A stretch of DNA of 64,000 nt from Bipolaris cookei (Eukaryota; Ascomycota; Dothideomycetes; Pleosporales; Pleosporaceae): NCBI GenBank assembly GCA_002286855.1, contig NRSV01000009.1, positions 436,984 through 500,983 of the forward strand, read 5' to 3'. This document shows, one piece after another, positions 10,790 to 21,988 of this stretch. Below the pieces are notes generated by a model. It worked only from the letters and a program-made list of their open reading frames with translations. It was not told where the DNA came from and ran no database searches. Position 1 is the first letter of the stretch. Each line of letters opens with the position of its first letter. The translations under genes were made by a program, and so were the position numbers.

Positions 10790-12136
10790 TTACACAATAA
10801 CTTCACCGCAGTCGACGTAATTTGGTCGCCATTTGCTGGTGTCGAGTTCGCCCTCTGTGCTGCTCGGTACTGTCACCTCGACAGGCTTGTATAGATACCA
10901 CGCCTTCAATGCTGCTGCTGCTGCTCTTGTCCTTGCCTCGTTCAATGAGCTGCCTGCTCCCTCACCCAGCTTGTCCTTGCCACTGTATACGCCTACAACA
11001 AAGACCGGGTGCCTACTTAGACGACCAGTCTCGGAAATGAGTCGGGCAATTGGTGGCTCAAAGCCCTCTCGTGCGCACAGCGTTGAGAGATCCCGGGTGG
11101 GTGTGCGGAAATCGAATAGCGTGCTAACGTCAAGATGCCTGCTGAGGAAATGGTCGCGGAAAAAGCGCTTAACAAGAGGCGTGCCGAGGTGTTGGTGTAG
11201 TGCACCGAAGAGGGCTCGGACAAATGACTGTGCTGCGTCTTCCATGGGCACTCCTGTGTTCTGCAGGGAATGTGGGCTGGGTGCAGCACTGTCCGACCCA
11301 AACTCATCCGTCTTCATGATTTTGTGTGTTGTGGTGACGTTCCAGCTCCAAGGTGCTTGCCGCCTCAGAGCAGCTGGGATATCGTCGCCCGATCTTATCC
11401 GCTTGAACTGTAGCAAACCAGGGTCCACCTCACCACCGGGCTCGGCTGCGGCTTCAATGCCCCATTCACGTGCAACGGTTGCTAGTGCTTTGGGGCCAAT
11501 GTATGCTTCGACTGCAGCGAAAACAACAGCCATTGGAAGCCGTGGGTAGTTGCATAGAATCCACTCGGAAGTGTAGTAGCCAAGCAAGTGGCGTCCGAGT
11601 ATCGACAGTGAGGCATTGTTGAAGGCAGGATTTGGGTCTGCTGAAGGATGTACAAGGGTTCGTGCGAGAGCCTGGAGTGGAAAGCGGGGCGGTAGTGATA
11701 GACGACTTCGGAGGGCGTGGAGTTTTATCGAGTGCTCGGCAGCATGTGGGTGTGGGGAGGGAAGGCTCTCAAGTGGGAGAGGTTGCGAGCCTACGGGCCG
11801 CGACTTTGATGCTGAAGAAACAGGGGAATTTGCTGCTAGTTCGATTTCCAGGTCGCCGTCGTGTGGTATGGCAACGGTGGTTTGGAAGCGGGCGTGTGTG
11901 CGGTGGCTATGTGGTGCAATGCCTCTTTGAGCATTCTTCGCCGCGGCATATGGGCACGAGGACCTGCGGGGGATTGGTTGGGCCAGCAATTGCGAGGCAC
12001 ATCTTGATATGGGTATGCGCTTCATGGGGACACGGTGCAGAGTCAGCGAACAGAGGGTTGCAGCAAGGCGGAGTCGGCGGCAGCAGCAATTGGTCGCTCG
12101 TGTCGTCTTCTTGTCGGACGATGATGGCGATGCCAA
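10790..12136 (-). CDS. MRPL3: Mitochondrial large-subunit ribosomal protein mL44 (RNase III-like)
   Basis: Component of the mitochondrial 54S subunit, a relative of RNase III that serves as a structural protein. Single exon, up to 448 residues. The N-terminus is rich in Arg/Ser/Ala as expected for a mitochondrial presequence. An internal Met at residue 38 (MKRIPISRCASQLLAQ, start 12025) is a good alternative start and leaves a longer gap to the divergent neighbour. The RNase III-like fold covers about residues 140-320 (LSILGRHLLGYYTSEWIL; MEDAAQSFVRALFGALHQHLG). A double-stranded RNA-binding-like end follows (ARLISETGRLSRHPVFVVGVYSGKDKLGEG, shown here in parts). It is head to head with another predicted mitochondrial protein, suggesting shared control. 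Confidence 0.85.
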   Translation of the reverse strand: MASPSSSDKKTTRATNCCCRRLRLAATLCSLTLHRVPMKRIPISRCASQLLAQPIPRRSSCPYAAAKNAQRGIAPHSHRTHARFQTTVAIPHDGDLEIELAANSPVSSASKSRPVGSQPLPLESLPSPHPHAAEHSIKLHALRSRLSLPPRFPLQALARTLVHPSADPNPAFNNASLSILGRHLLGYYTSEWILCNYPRLPMAVVFAAVEAYIGPKALATVAREWGIEAAAEPGGEVDPGLLQFKRIRSGDDIPAALRRQAPWSWNVTTTHKIMKTDEFGSDSAAPSPHSLQNTGVPMEDAAQSFVRALFGALHQHLGTPLVKRFFRDHFLSRHLDVSTLFDFRTPTRDLSTLCAREGFEPPIARLISETGRLSRHPVFVVGVYSGKDKLGEGAGSSLNEARTRAAAAALKAWYLYKPVEVTVPSSTEGELDTSKWRPNYVDCGEVIV

Positions 12137-12253
12137 AGAATTTCCGCCAAGCCCGCGTACACGAGGCCCGTGCTAGCCCTACGCATGCGACAGCGACCTC
12201 ATGCCAGCTCCGACTCCAGCAACCCCACGAAGTCCCGCACATCCACAACCACA

Positions 12254-12641
12254 ATGGGCGGCGGAGGAAAGATCCCGTACGAATTGGAATGGAGATATTG
12301 AATGCTGCTCCGACGCTAAGCATTGAGCAGATACCCCAAGCACGTCTGGTCGCCGGCCGGTGGCTGGTACGCCCAACCTGCAAACTGGAAAGCCAACACG
12401 GCCGTTGTAGGCCTCGCCCTCGGCAGCATCGTCGGCATGGCTTGGATGCTCAGCGCGAACCGTGAATACCGCGACAAGATGCCCGAACGCCACAGGTTCT
12501 TCCCTAGCCGATAGTACGCCTCGCATCCTCCACCCCGCGCAGCACGCCCACCGCTAACCATTGCACAGCTGGAGCAAGCAGATCAGAGAGCACGAACGGA
12601 AACAGGACCAGAGCTTGATTGAGAAGACGTTTGGAAATTAG
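12254..12641 (+). CDS. Small mitochondrial-type membrane protein, 92 residues
   Basis: Three exons (12254-12276, 12331-12513, 12569-12641) join to 92 residues beginning MGGGGKIPYPKHVWSP. There is one membrane segment (AVVGLALGSIVGMAWML) and a charged tail (FFPSRYWSKQI...). This pattern is that of a small protein widely conserved in ascomycetes and placed in mitochondria, possibly a respiratory-complex accessory subunit; I cannot name the subunit with confidence. The first exon is only 23 bases, so automated gene callers may miss it. The start is head to head with MRPL3, 117 bases from its upstream ATG. Confidence 0.8.
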
Positions 12642-12689
12642 CGGGCAGATCAGGGATTGGGAGAAATGGGGGCGTTGCAGGACCAAAGG

Positions 12690-13855
12690 CTATGGCTGTA
12701 CATAACTAGCCAACCGCTGCTTGAAATCTGAAAGCCTATCTTCGACACAAACCCCGTTCCATGTCTCCCCCTGGGCCGAGTGAGAGAGCAGAGGCATGCC
12801 AACTTGTTCAATGGCAAAGCTGGCTGATATTGACCCCCACACTGCACCATTCTCCACATTCTCCATGACTGAGCTAGACGCGCCGCGCAGCACGCCAACC
12901 GCAAGGCCACCTAGGAAGCTGTTGCCTCCGCCCGTGGGGTCAGCGACCTTCTCCGCCGACTGGTGATATGCAGGCATCCATTTGCGTTGCCCTTTGCGTG
13001 CCACCAAACAGCCGTCTTTTCCACACCGCACCACAACTGCTCCCTTTCCGTCTGGCCCAATACCACTGTCTAGCCACTGACTAGTCAGCTCTTCAATTGC
13101 TCGGTAGTCGACTTGATCTGGACCATCTGTGTTTCTGCCAAAGAACCCGCCAAGCTCACCATGATTAGGGCTAACGATATCGATGTACTTGAGTGCTTTT
13201 AGACAATTATCGAACTCATTGGTTGTACATAGATCAGGCACAGGCTCCCAGATGAAGATTGGACGACGCGCCTCAGCCAACTTGTTTTGTTGCTTGCGTA
13301 GTGCGAGGATGTTTTCCACCAGGTCCATGCAGCGTAAGGGTGAACAGATCAAATGGAAAGACTTGGACCAGAGCAATGGCGTGCCTTGGAGCGCCTGATG
13401 GTCTAGACGCAGCTTGGGCGTCAGGTATCGGAAAGCTGCACATGTTGGTCAAGATTGCAAATACACTGACGTGGGTTGCACGCACCTCGGTGCTCGTTGC
13501 CACCCACATAGCCGTTCCATCCACGCGTAGTCAGCCGATCAGGCGTTTCCCGCATCAGCACCCCAGTATCCCACTGTACAATATAGTCGCGTAGTCGATG
13601 AGGAAAGTCTGATCCGCAGTCTACAATCCAGCCCACGCTTCGTGACTTGGGCGGAGGAGAAAAGATGCGTGCGCCTAGTGCGGAGTATGTTCCTGCTCCT
13701 CCGACAATGTCCTTGACCGGGGGTTTGGGTGGGGGGAATTCAATCTCATCTTGGACCATTTAGTGTACTGCCGAGTCCGCATCGAGTGTTCAGAGCATAC
13801 CGATGATGAACATGCCCAGGGTGCAAAAGTCTATATTACTGCCATGATCGGCCAT
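12690..13855 (-). CDS. pfkB-family protein, MAK32-like
   Basis: Exons 13801-13855, 13486-13749 and 12690-13435 join exactly to 354 residues. The N-terminus reads LGMFIIDEIEFPPP then DIVGGAGTYSALGAR, the pfkB/ribokinase substrate-side motif. The C-terminal half has VVVRCGKDGCLV and DPTGGGNSFLGGLAVG, which aligns with the pfkB signature DTxGAGD. In this protein the last residue of that signature is Asn instead of the catalytic Asp. The same GGGN form is, from memory, usual in the fungal MAK32 branch. Yeast MAK32 is needed for stability of killer-virus toxin RNA, but its biochemical role is unclear. Kinase activity is therefore doubtful. Transcribed away from the cyclase-associated protein gene. 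Confidence 0.87.
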
Positions 13856-14251
13856 TCTGAAGGCTACGAAGTCGGCCAAACTGACGTGTAAGTATGTAGA
13901 TAGTAGTAAGTAAGCAGGCCACTGACCACTGACGTGCAGTCGGCCGCCCAACTACGCTTGGCTGCGGACGGCTAGCGCAACGTGGGCAGCCGTGGCCATG
14001 CGCCCATGCGCCCTGCACAGGTCGACCTTGGATCTTCAATTGCGCCGTCTTGTAATCTTTTGCTCAGTAGCCCTGCTCACCAGGATCCAGGCTCTACTAC
14101 CATCTCCCCATAGCTAATCGTCGTCTTCCACACGCTCGAAGCGTTCCCCGAGCTGCAGGGCGCCGTGACCTGCCCCCCTTCCCCGAGCCTGAAGCTAGCC
14201 CAAGCAAACGTACCTGTCTGCCATACAAACGTAGCACTGCGCCTTCCCCGC
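13856..14251. promoter_or_regulatory. Bidirectional promoter, MAK32-like / CAP
   Basis: Short divergent region between two start codons. C-rich stretches at 14168-14180 may be part of the CAP leader. No other gene seen. Confidence 0.45.
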
Positions 14252-16128
14252 ATGGCCAACAACATGAATAATCTGACAACGCTGATCAAGCGGTGAGTTG
14301 CTGCCAAAGTTTCTCCCTTGGCCCCGCAGCTCTGTGTCTACACAGCACTGCCCCTCCCATCATACCATACCCGCCAGCCAGACCCTCCCCGCCCTGCCCT
14401 ACAACCGCTTCAGAAAATGGCCGATGGCCCTCATCAGTCACACGTCCTGGGCTGCTCTGGAGAGATTCGTGTCGCAGCAGACAATGTACTGACTTCCATG
14501 ATCCTTAGGCTTGAAGCCGCTACCTCGCGTCTCGAAGACATTGCCAGTTCAGCCCTCCCACCCGGCAGTGATGGACTTGGCAGTTTCAATGGAGCCTCGA
14601 CAAGTGCCACTCCTGGCGCGACACAATCAAATACCAATGCGAGTACCCCCAAGCTAGTGGCCGAGGCGGCGCTGCCCCCAGCAATTGAGGCCTTCGACGA
14701 GCTGGTCAACTCGGAGCTCAAGAATTGGCTGGAATTGAGTGGAAATTTGGGGACTGTCATCGAAGGCCAGTCCAAGGCAGTCGAGGGTGCTTTCGCTGCC
14801 GAGCGCCAGTTCCTCTTCATCGCCAACAAGGCCAAGAAGCCCGACGACCGCACCCTCATGGAGCTTCTAAAGGACCTCCAGGCAAACATGGAGAAGACGG
14901 ACGAGTTCAGACAGAGCAACCGAGACCCCACTCTCAAGGACCCGTTGTCCATGGTTGCCGACGGTGTGGGATCTCTTGGTTGGGTCACCATTGGCCAGGG
15001 CGGAGGCATGAAGCCCCACGAGCACATCAACGAGCTGGTCGGCGGGGCTCAGATGTATGGCAACAAGGTGCTTAAGGAGTATCGTGACAAGTACGACTTC
15101 CCCAATCTTGGTTTGGCACATAGCTGACATATGCAGACCCGAGGGCGAAGTCCATGTCAAGTGGGTTCAAGCTTACTACAAGCTGTTCAAGGCCCTGGCC
15201 GAATACGCAAAGAAGCACCACACCACCGGCGTAGCCTGGAACAGCAATGGCATCGATGCCAAGGAAGCTGCAAAGCAAATCTCTGGTGGATCCAGCATAC
15301 CCGCTCCTCCAGCAGGAGGCGTCCCACCACCTCCACCACCACCAGGTCCACCACCGCCGCCTGGTGCCGCGCCCGCAGCTAAGAAGGCTGCACCTGATAT
15401 GAATGCTGTTTTTGGTGAGCTCAACAAGGGCTCAGACGTAACAAAGGGACTTCGCAAGGTCGACCCGAGCCAAATGACACATAAGAACCCGTCATTGCGA
15501 GCAACCGCGCCAGTCCCTACACGTAGCGATAGTACCGGCAGTCTGGGCAGGAGTAAGAGCCCTGCACCACCCAAGGCGAAGAAACCGGAAAGCATGCGGA
15601 CAAAGAAGCCTCCAAAGAAGGAGTTGGACGGAAATAAGTGGATAATAGTATGTTTTGCTCAAGTGATACATTGTCCGGATGCTAACATTTTGCCAGGACA
15701 ACTTTGATTCGCCGAGCGAAACGATTGAAATTGATGCCGAGATCAACCACTCCATCCTCATTTCCCGCTGCAAGAACACAACTATCCGCATCAACGGCAA
15801 GGCCAATGCCCTCTCCCTCGACAACTCGTCACGCACATCTCTCATCATCGACTCCATGGTCAGCTCAATCGATGTGATTAAGTGCCCCAACTTTGCCCTC
15901 CAAGTCATCGGAACCCTGCCTACGATTCTGCTCGACCAGGTCGACGGCGCCACCATATACCTCTCCAAGGACTCATTAGCAACCGAGGTCTTTACCAGCA
16001 AGTGCAGCAGTGTCAACATCAATCTGCCAACCGAAGATGACTATGTAGAAAACCCGCTGCCAGAACAGATCCGGAGCTATGTTCAGGACGGCAAGCTTGT
16101 CAATGAGATTGTCGAGCATGCCGGTTAG
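14252..16128 (+). CDS. SRV2: Adenylyl cyclase-associated protein (CAP/Srv2)
   Basis: Actin-monomer recycling factor that also binds adenylyl cyclase. Exons 14252-14292, 14509-15090, 15137-15647 and 15697-16128 join exactly to 521 residues. The N-terminal oligomerisation segment is MNNLTTLIKRLEAATSRLED, split by the first intron. The helical-folded domain follows (about residues 60-220; GWVTIGQGGGMKPHEHINE). Next comes a polyproline stretch (PPPPPPPGPPPPPG), a basic linker, and the beta-helical CARP actin-binding domain (about residues 370-515; NHSILISRCKNTTIRINGK; SKCSSVNINLP). Two alternative first ATGs (14252, 14264) are four codons apart. Length is normal for the family. Confidence 0.96.
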
Positions 16129-17102
16129 GAGGCCGGCTAGACATTGGGCTACACTGGACAAGATTTGGATATAGGTCTTGGTGATTTAGTGTTAAGTGAA
16201 CACGTTGGGTGGTGTGAGTTCCCTCTTGTGGGAAACTGCGCCCTCATGTTGCTGTAGCATACAAAACTCATTCATAGAACCTATCCTCATACTGCCATGA
16301 TGTATGTGTGTATGTGCTCTATTCTGGGTTTAGTACCTTACCTATGATACTACCTTGACGGCTTTGTTCGCGACATATAGTAGAGTAAAAAGACTTCGTT
16401 CATTGCTGCAACTATTCTCAATCTACGGGCTAGCTCAAAAAAAACTCTATAATAAAAGAGTCGTAACAAAGAAAGATAAAAAAGAGCCAAAACGACAAAG
16501 GAAGCAAGGTGGGTATCAAATGTCCGACTGATGTATTGACCATGTAATCAAGAAAGAAAAGAAAAAGGGTGATGAAGAAGAAGAAGAAGAAGAAGAAGAA
16601 GAAGAAGAAGAAGAAGAAGAAGAAGAAGAAAAAGATATATACGCGTAGTAAGTCGCAAAAGCCGCTGGGTACTTCAAGCCGAAAAAAAACCCCTTCACCC
16701 AAAAGATATCCGACAAAGATAAGTAAAAAAGGACGGTCGTCGCAAAAGTTTCATTTCCAAGTGCTCAAGCTATCGGCGTGGCACAAAAATACTTCCTCCC
16801 ATTCCTCTTCTTCATCCTCTTCTCACGCACACGTCGATATTTTGGCTGCCAAAAAGAAGGAGAAGAAAGAGGAAGCGCCAGTCCACCTGTCGTGTTTCAA
16901 CCGCACCCACATCTCGGAACGTTTGTCACCCGAAAAACAAAACGTTTTAGGAACCGTCCCCTTCCCCCCCCCCAAAGAAAAAAACTGTTAAAGTTTTGGA
17001 CAGAATTGTCGATACATGTTTCGCCGAGTATCATCTTGGCGATGTAACATGTTTGACAATTCCGTTCTTTTCTCTGGGATAATCTAATCAATGGGATATT
17101 TT
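16129..17102. other. Intergenic, converging 3' ends, with microsatellite
   Basis: Between CAP (plus) and the pseudokinase (minus). Contains the AAG microsatellite and several A-rich and C-rich runs. No gene recognised. Confidence 0.6.
16573..16631. repeat. (AAG)n microsatellite, about 19 units
   Basis: An uninterrupted GAA/AAG run lies just 3' of CAP. It can be translated as a false poly-Lys, poly-Ser or poly-Phe frame, none of which is a gene. Confidence 0.97.
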
Positions 17103-19076
17103 TTACCATCCCCCAGCTGGTTCAATGCGACGGGTCTGCGTTTGGAAGTAGCCGTCGAAAACGCTTAGTTCGGGCTTGCGTGGCGCTGGTGCAGGTGCAG
17201 GCGCAGGTGCAGGAACCGTGTTTTCGGAGATGTCGACGAGGGTGGCGGTTGAGGTGCCGTTGTTGAGACCGAGGGACGCAGCGGTTTGGCCGCTGAAGCC
17301 GCCGCCGTCTAAACTTCGGCGTCGGCCGCCCGTGACTTTGCCGCTGTTTAGACTGGCGAGGACGTAGCTCATTTTGATTCTTTCTTTTGGTCGGGGCAGG
17401 ATCATCTTCTCGATGATGCTGAGCCACTCCGCTTCTGCTTTGAGTTGCCTCTGCTTTCTACCTGATCCAATGAGTCCCGTTCGGAGACTGGAAGTAGTGG
17501 TTGCGTGCAACCGGTTCCTCCAGCTTGCTACTCGGTCAAGATGTGCGTGGAAAGATGTGTCTTGCGTTGAAGCTGCTCTGTGCTGTGCGAAACCCGACAG
17601 TGATTGACCGTGCGCTACGGTCATCATGGACAGAAACACGCATCCGAGTGAGAAGACGTCTGCCATCCTCTTTCCACGTGAATGTGTGTGGATGGCTTCT
17701 GGTGCGGCATAAACATACGACTGGTCCTGCATAATTGTGTTCAGCTGGTCAATTCGTAGTGTCTCGGCCATTGTTGGACTGAACGCGTCAACGCTCTGAC
17801 CAATGTCGAAAGGTGCAAAAAAGACACGCGCTCCATCAATCAAGATTTTGCGAGGTCGAATGTTCCGATGGCAGATGGACTGCGAGTGCAGATATTCAAG
17901 TGCGGACGATAAATCCTGCATCCAGTCCACAAGCAATTTGGAACGGCCTGGGTCACTGCCAGGCAGCGCTAGGAAGTCGTCCAGACTGTACTGTGCCTTT
18001 TCTGTCAGGATACCCACGTGGTTTGGCTGGGCATATGAACAAAGCAGCTTGGCAATGTTCTTGTGTTCAAACTGTCTGAAACGGAGGATCTGCTCCAGTA
18101 GTGCGACTTTCTGAGCTGGACGAGCTGTGACAAACCGTTTTCGTACCAAAACACGGTCGTCATTGCCGAGCATCCGGATACGGTCGACACTCTTTTCAGA
18201 GTTACGCGATGATCGGAGAAGACTCAGGTGTTGCAGCGGAAGCGTTTCCCTGGTAGTGAAGTCCACGTGACCTCCATTCAATGGTAGTTCCTTGGAGGTA
18301 GCGCGCCATTGCTCCTCGACAACTTTGTGTGCGTTTGCTACGATACCTTGGAGGCGTTCCTCGGGGAATGGCAAGCTTTCGTCTCTCAGGTCGAAGAAGG
18401 AAGCCTGTCGCCACGATGCCACGTCGTCGCATACATACAAAAGTATCGCAAGCCTAGGGTTCGACAGGGTCCACTGCCAAATCTTCTTTACCAGTCCAGC
18501 ATCCCAGCCTTGCTTTCGGACAAGTTCGTAAAACCATCCAGACAATGACTGGCCCTGGGATGACAAAATAGATGTGTTGATAAACCCATTTACCAAGGGC
18601 ACTAGCGGGGGTGGTGGAGGGACAGGCTGGCGATATGGATTTGGCGAGCCAGGGTAATCGCCGTTTCTGAACGTTTCTCCGTTTGCCGACGGAGGCGGAG
18701 ACAATGGTGCAAATCCAGCTACCGCATTTATGATTCGTATTGGTTGGGGCGCGAGAGGCGTTGTGGAACGACTGTACTGGGGAGTGCGGTCTGGGCTGCT
18801 TTTGGGCGACGAGGAATCTGTAGATTTATTCGAGTACGTAGAAGCCGGGCTGGTCATCACATTGGACCATGGGTTGTTGTTCATTTTTGTGGGCGTGGTG
18901 CTCCGACTGGTGCAAGATGAAACAGACGATGTCGCTGGAGACGAAGCATCGCGACTGTTGTACCATGACTGGTCATTTTGGAGGTTGACCATGGATATGG
19001 TATGCTGCAGGCCATGCTGGGGCTTGGGGTACTCCATCGCAGGTGTGCGCCATGGGGAGTTTGAAGCGTGCTGCAT
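17103..19076 (-). CDS. Protein kinase-like protein, probable pseudokinase
   Basis: Single-exon 657-residue protein. The first 200 residues are disordered Ser/Thr/Pro-rich sequence. A kinase-like domain covers about residues 300-580. The HRD loop reads CHRNIRPRKILI: catalytic Asp is Asn, and the following Lys and Asn of the usual KPxN are also changed. The DFG position reads DIG. An APE-like YAAPEAIHTHSRGKRMADVFSLGCVF is kept, so the fold is clear. The tail has a (PA)n run (VPAPAPAPAPAP). Function is unknown; a scaffold or allosteric role is inference. Similar kinase-like proteins exist in other filamentous fungi. Confidence 0.85.
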   Translation of the reverse strand: MQHASNSPWRTPAMEYPKPQHGLQHTISMVNLQNDQSWYNSRDASSPATSSVSSCTSRSTTPTKMNNNPWSNVMTSPASTYSNKSTDSSSPKSSPDRTPQYSRSTTPLAPQPIRIINAVAGFAPLSPPPSANGETFRNGDYPGSPNPYRQPVPPPPPLVPLVNGFINTSILSSQGQSLSGWFYELVRKQGWDAGLVKKIWQWTLSNPRLAILLYVCDDVASWRQASFFDLRDESLPFPEERLQGIVANAHKVVEEQWRATSKELPLNGGHVDFTTRETLPLQHLSLLRSSRNSEKSVDRIRMLGNDDRVLVRKRFVTARPAQKVALLEQILRFRQFEHKNIAKLLCSYAQPNHVGILTEKAQYSLDDFLALPGSDPGRSKLLVDWMQDLSSALEYLHSQSICHRNIRPRKILIDGARVFFAPFDIGQSVDAFSPTMAETLRIDQLNTIMQDQSYVYAAPEAIHTHSRGKRMADVFSLGCVFLSMMTVAHGQSLSGFAQHRAASTQDTSFHAHLDRVASWRNRLHATTTSSLRTGLIGSGRKQRQLKAEAEWLSIIEKMILPRPKERIKMSYVLASLNSGKVTGGRRRSLDGGGFSGQTAASLGLNNGTSTATLVDISENTVPAPAPAPAPAPRKPELSVFDGYFQTQTRRIEPAGGW

Positions 19077-20930
19077 GGTTGTAGTGTTTGGATATGACGG
19101 AGTTGGGCAAGTGACAGGGAGCCAAGTGATGGGCTATAGTGGGCGGGTGTGGATATAGCCGGGGGGTTTAACAGCGAGGGTCAAGTCAAGCGTGTCGAGA
19201 CTGCAAAAGAATGCAGAATCAAAAGCAAATAGCAAGAAGCAGCACGAGAGAGTGAGGAATGCGAGAGAATGGACTGAAGAGAAGTTCGGGACCAGGAGCC
19301 CTTGTCCACGGAAGAAGTACAGCGGCAGCCTTCGGGCAGCGTCAGTCTGGTCGGACACGGACAGGGCACAGTAAGGCTGCCCTCAGCGTCGGGCTAGAGG
19401 CTTTTGATGTGCTGGCAGACAAGCAGCGCGTGTTTCCTAACGTATTAGTGGAGGGCGACAATATATGGCCTTCTTCGGTGGGTGTATGTGTTGGGCGAAT
19501 GCAGGCTGGGCACGAGCGCAACCCATGCGGGTTAGTAGTATGCAGGCGAACGTGGCCGCCTCAGAGTCGCCTTCGAGGTCAAAGGCATTGGATATGCATA
19601 TGTTCGCGCGCAGGCATTGTCGTATGGTGCCAGATCACCCGGCATCTTGACTTGTAAGTAGATACATGTATGCGATCCGTTCCGAAGCCAGCAGAGGCTG
19701 CCGACCGCGTGCCTGGGTGGGTGTGGGTGCTGGCCATATCGATTGCGGGCACAAGTTGTGTAGGAGCTTGTGCACGACACAGACACAGGCGGACGGCAGA
19801 CGGGATGCAAGGGCAGTGCCGTCGCTGTGGGGATTAAGCCGACACGTTGCTGGTGTGGTGGATGTGTATGGCGCGAAAGAATGGGTGCAGACGACACAAG
19901 CTTTCGAGTCACGCGGCTCACCGGTACTTCTGGGCGGCGGCCGGCAGGGAACAATGTATCTCCGGTGTGGCTTCGGAATGACGTGCCTCGACAGCTCACC
20001 CGTGGCTGGTGGCTGGTGGCTGGTGGAGACGGACCGTTGGTGGTGGGCGAGCGAGCGAGTGTATACACACTTGCACTCTCATACATACGCCCTGGCGATA
20101 CGCCTGCGAGCGTCACTGACGGCCCACATTGACAGCGGGCGCTCCCCCCGTGTCAAGTTTGAGCGCGTACAAGCTTTGAGATGGCGGCCAGGGGTGCACA
20201 AAGCCCTGCTGAGGCTGAAAGGATGCCTGAGGTCGGCTCAGGACCTTCTCCAGCGGCCCCCGGCTGAAACCACAGGCCCGGAGAAATGGCATAGGAGACG
20301 CTCATTGGTGTGGAAAGCAGCGTCACGTGAGCATCTAGCGCAATTCTGAAGCGCCCCTAGTTTGAGCGCCGTTGCCCAGCTCCAGACCTCAACACCAATT
20401 GTCTCAAGGAGTCCAGTACCATCATGCTTCCTATATCCCCACCCGCAAACTGCTCGACCTCCGAGCGCATGCCCTGTTGGCTGGCTTCGGGTCGGGCTCC
20501 ATCATGCTAATTCCGGCTCGTTCACTATTGCCGTCGCTTCCTCGCATGGAATTCTTGGTGCCACCCGTCACAGCTTCAAGCACATGTCGTCTCAACTCCT
20601 TTATGCGAGCTTCAGCAGGGCTCGGTGTTGCTTTGCGAGTCTGGTGCCCGAACTAGTCACGCCATTACTAACACCACGTCCACCCGATCCACACGCGCAT
20701 GCGTTTTCCACACCGCGTTTCTTCATGCCTGTGACTGCCGCCCTTCCGCTTCTCTAATCTGATTGCTAATGACACTACCGATGCCCGTTTCTTTTGCTCG
20801 GTGAGAAACTTTTGCACCCTCGTTCTTCTCTTCTCTTCCACTCTTTTTTTCAGCACCAACGCTGCTGGGCAGCCGGCCATATTGACACTACCGACTTTAA
20901 TACTTCACCGTCGACTAATACATCTCCATC
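19077..20930. other. Long divergent intergenic region
   Basis: Lies between the starts of the pseudokinase (minus) and the membrane-anchored secreted protein (plus). It has a short tandem GGCTGGT run at about 20005-20025 and pyrimidine-rich leader sequence at 20810-20860. Open frames here overlap on both strands and show no family signal. Confidence 0.5.
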
Positions 20931-21988
20931 ATGTTCTTCACACGCGCCCTAGTTGGCACTCTGCTTGCTGCTGGACACGCAACTGCTTTCAAGGGTCGTC
21001 AGGTGAATGCTCTTCTTCAGCCGGGTCTGGATATAGAGGAGGTACTTCGACGGGACGCGGGGCGCATGGCCACCCTTACTCAACAACAAGACGCAAATTC
21101 TGCCGATACCGCGCCACTGGCCTCATTGACACCGTCGACTGGTGATGCATCGAATGTGAACTTGGCTCAATGGGAGGAGCAGACAAGGACGGCGTGCATG
21201 AGGACCCTAAGTAATCTCAACGGCCAAGCATCAAACCCAAGTGGAATCGCCGTCTGCTACAACCTACCGTTCCTCGACAACACGACTGGTGTCTTCCAGG
21301 CCGAACTCCGAATGTACAATGTCTCGGCTCCTATTGATCCATGGGTTGGCGTCACTGCAGCCGACGTGAGCATGACGCTATCCTACCTTGGCGCAACTGT
21401 ACAGAACATGCGAGGCAACTTTGCAAAGCGAGAGGTTGTCGCGTCAATTAGTGAAGGCAAACTGGTTGAGAGACAGAACATCAACGGCATGACACAGTTG
21501 AAGGTCCTCATGTACGTAGGAAGGATCAACGAGAACCTTATGGGCTCAGCCATGACGCAGTAAGTGACAATGCTTTGGTATCATGATACGTCTTCTAACT
21601 ATATCACAGAGAATCGCTGCAGCCTCTTCTCATTCCGCAGATTGATCTCGCTGCCAGGAACCCTGCCACTGGCCGGGATGTCGAGACCACGCTCTCATCT
21701 CAAGAAGCGTCATTCGTCAACGGCATCTTTTCTCGCGCCGGCAGTGCTCCTACCAACGCCGATCCTCAAGCGGCCGCATCCGCATCCGCCGCTGTCGCAT
21801 CTGCTGCGCCATTTGTCATTCCCGGAACTGCATTGGCCTTCTTTCCCATCGGCCTCGTCGTCACCTCAGTCTGGGCCTTCTTCTTTTTCCTCGCTGTCGG
21901 CTTTGGAACATACGGCCGAATTCAATACCGCGACCAATACAGGAGGCGCGTAAGAGCTGAGTTGGCTCGTGGTGTTCGTACCATTTAA
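20931..21988 (+). CDS. Secreted or membrane-anchored protein of unknown function
   Basis: Exons 20931-21559 and 21610-21988 join exactly to 335 residues. There is an N-terminal signal peptide (MFFTRALVGTLLAAGHATA) and a mainly extracellular domain with two Cys, potential N-glycosylation sites (NTTG, NVSA) and an Ala/Ser-rich stalk. A C-terminal membrane segment (FPIGLVVTSVWAFFFFLAVGF) is followed by a short basic cytosolic tail (YRDQYRRRVRAELARG). This is the topology of a type I plasma-membrane protein. I do not recognise the family. A pyrimidine-rich leader precedes the ATG. Confidence 0.85.

Noticed and set aside
16430..16991. Poly-Lys, poly-Ser and poly-Phe frames
   Set aside because: Translations of the AAG microsatellite.
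19532..20349. Overlapping frames of 194-227 residues on both strands
   Set aside because: Stop-poor GC-rich DNA; compositionally odd products, no motif, no splice support.
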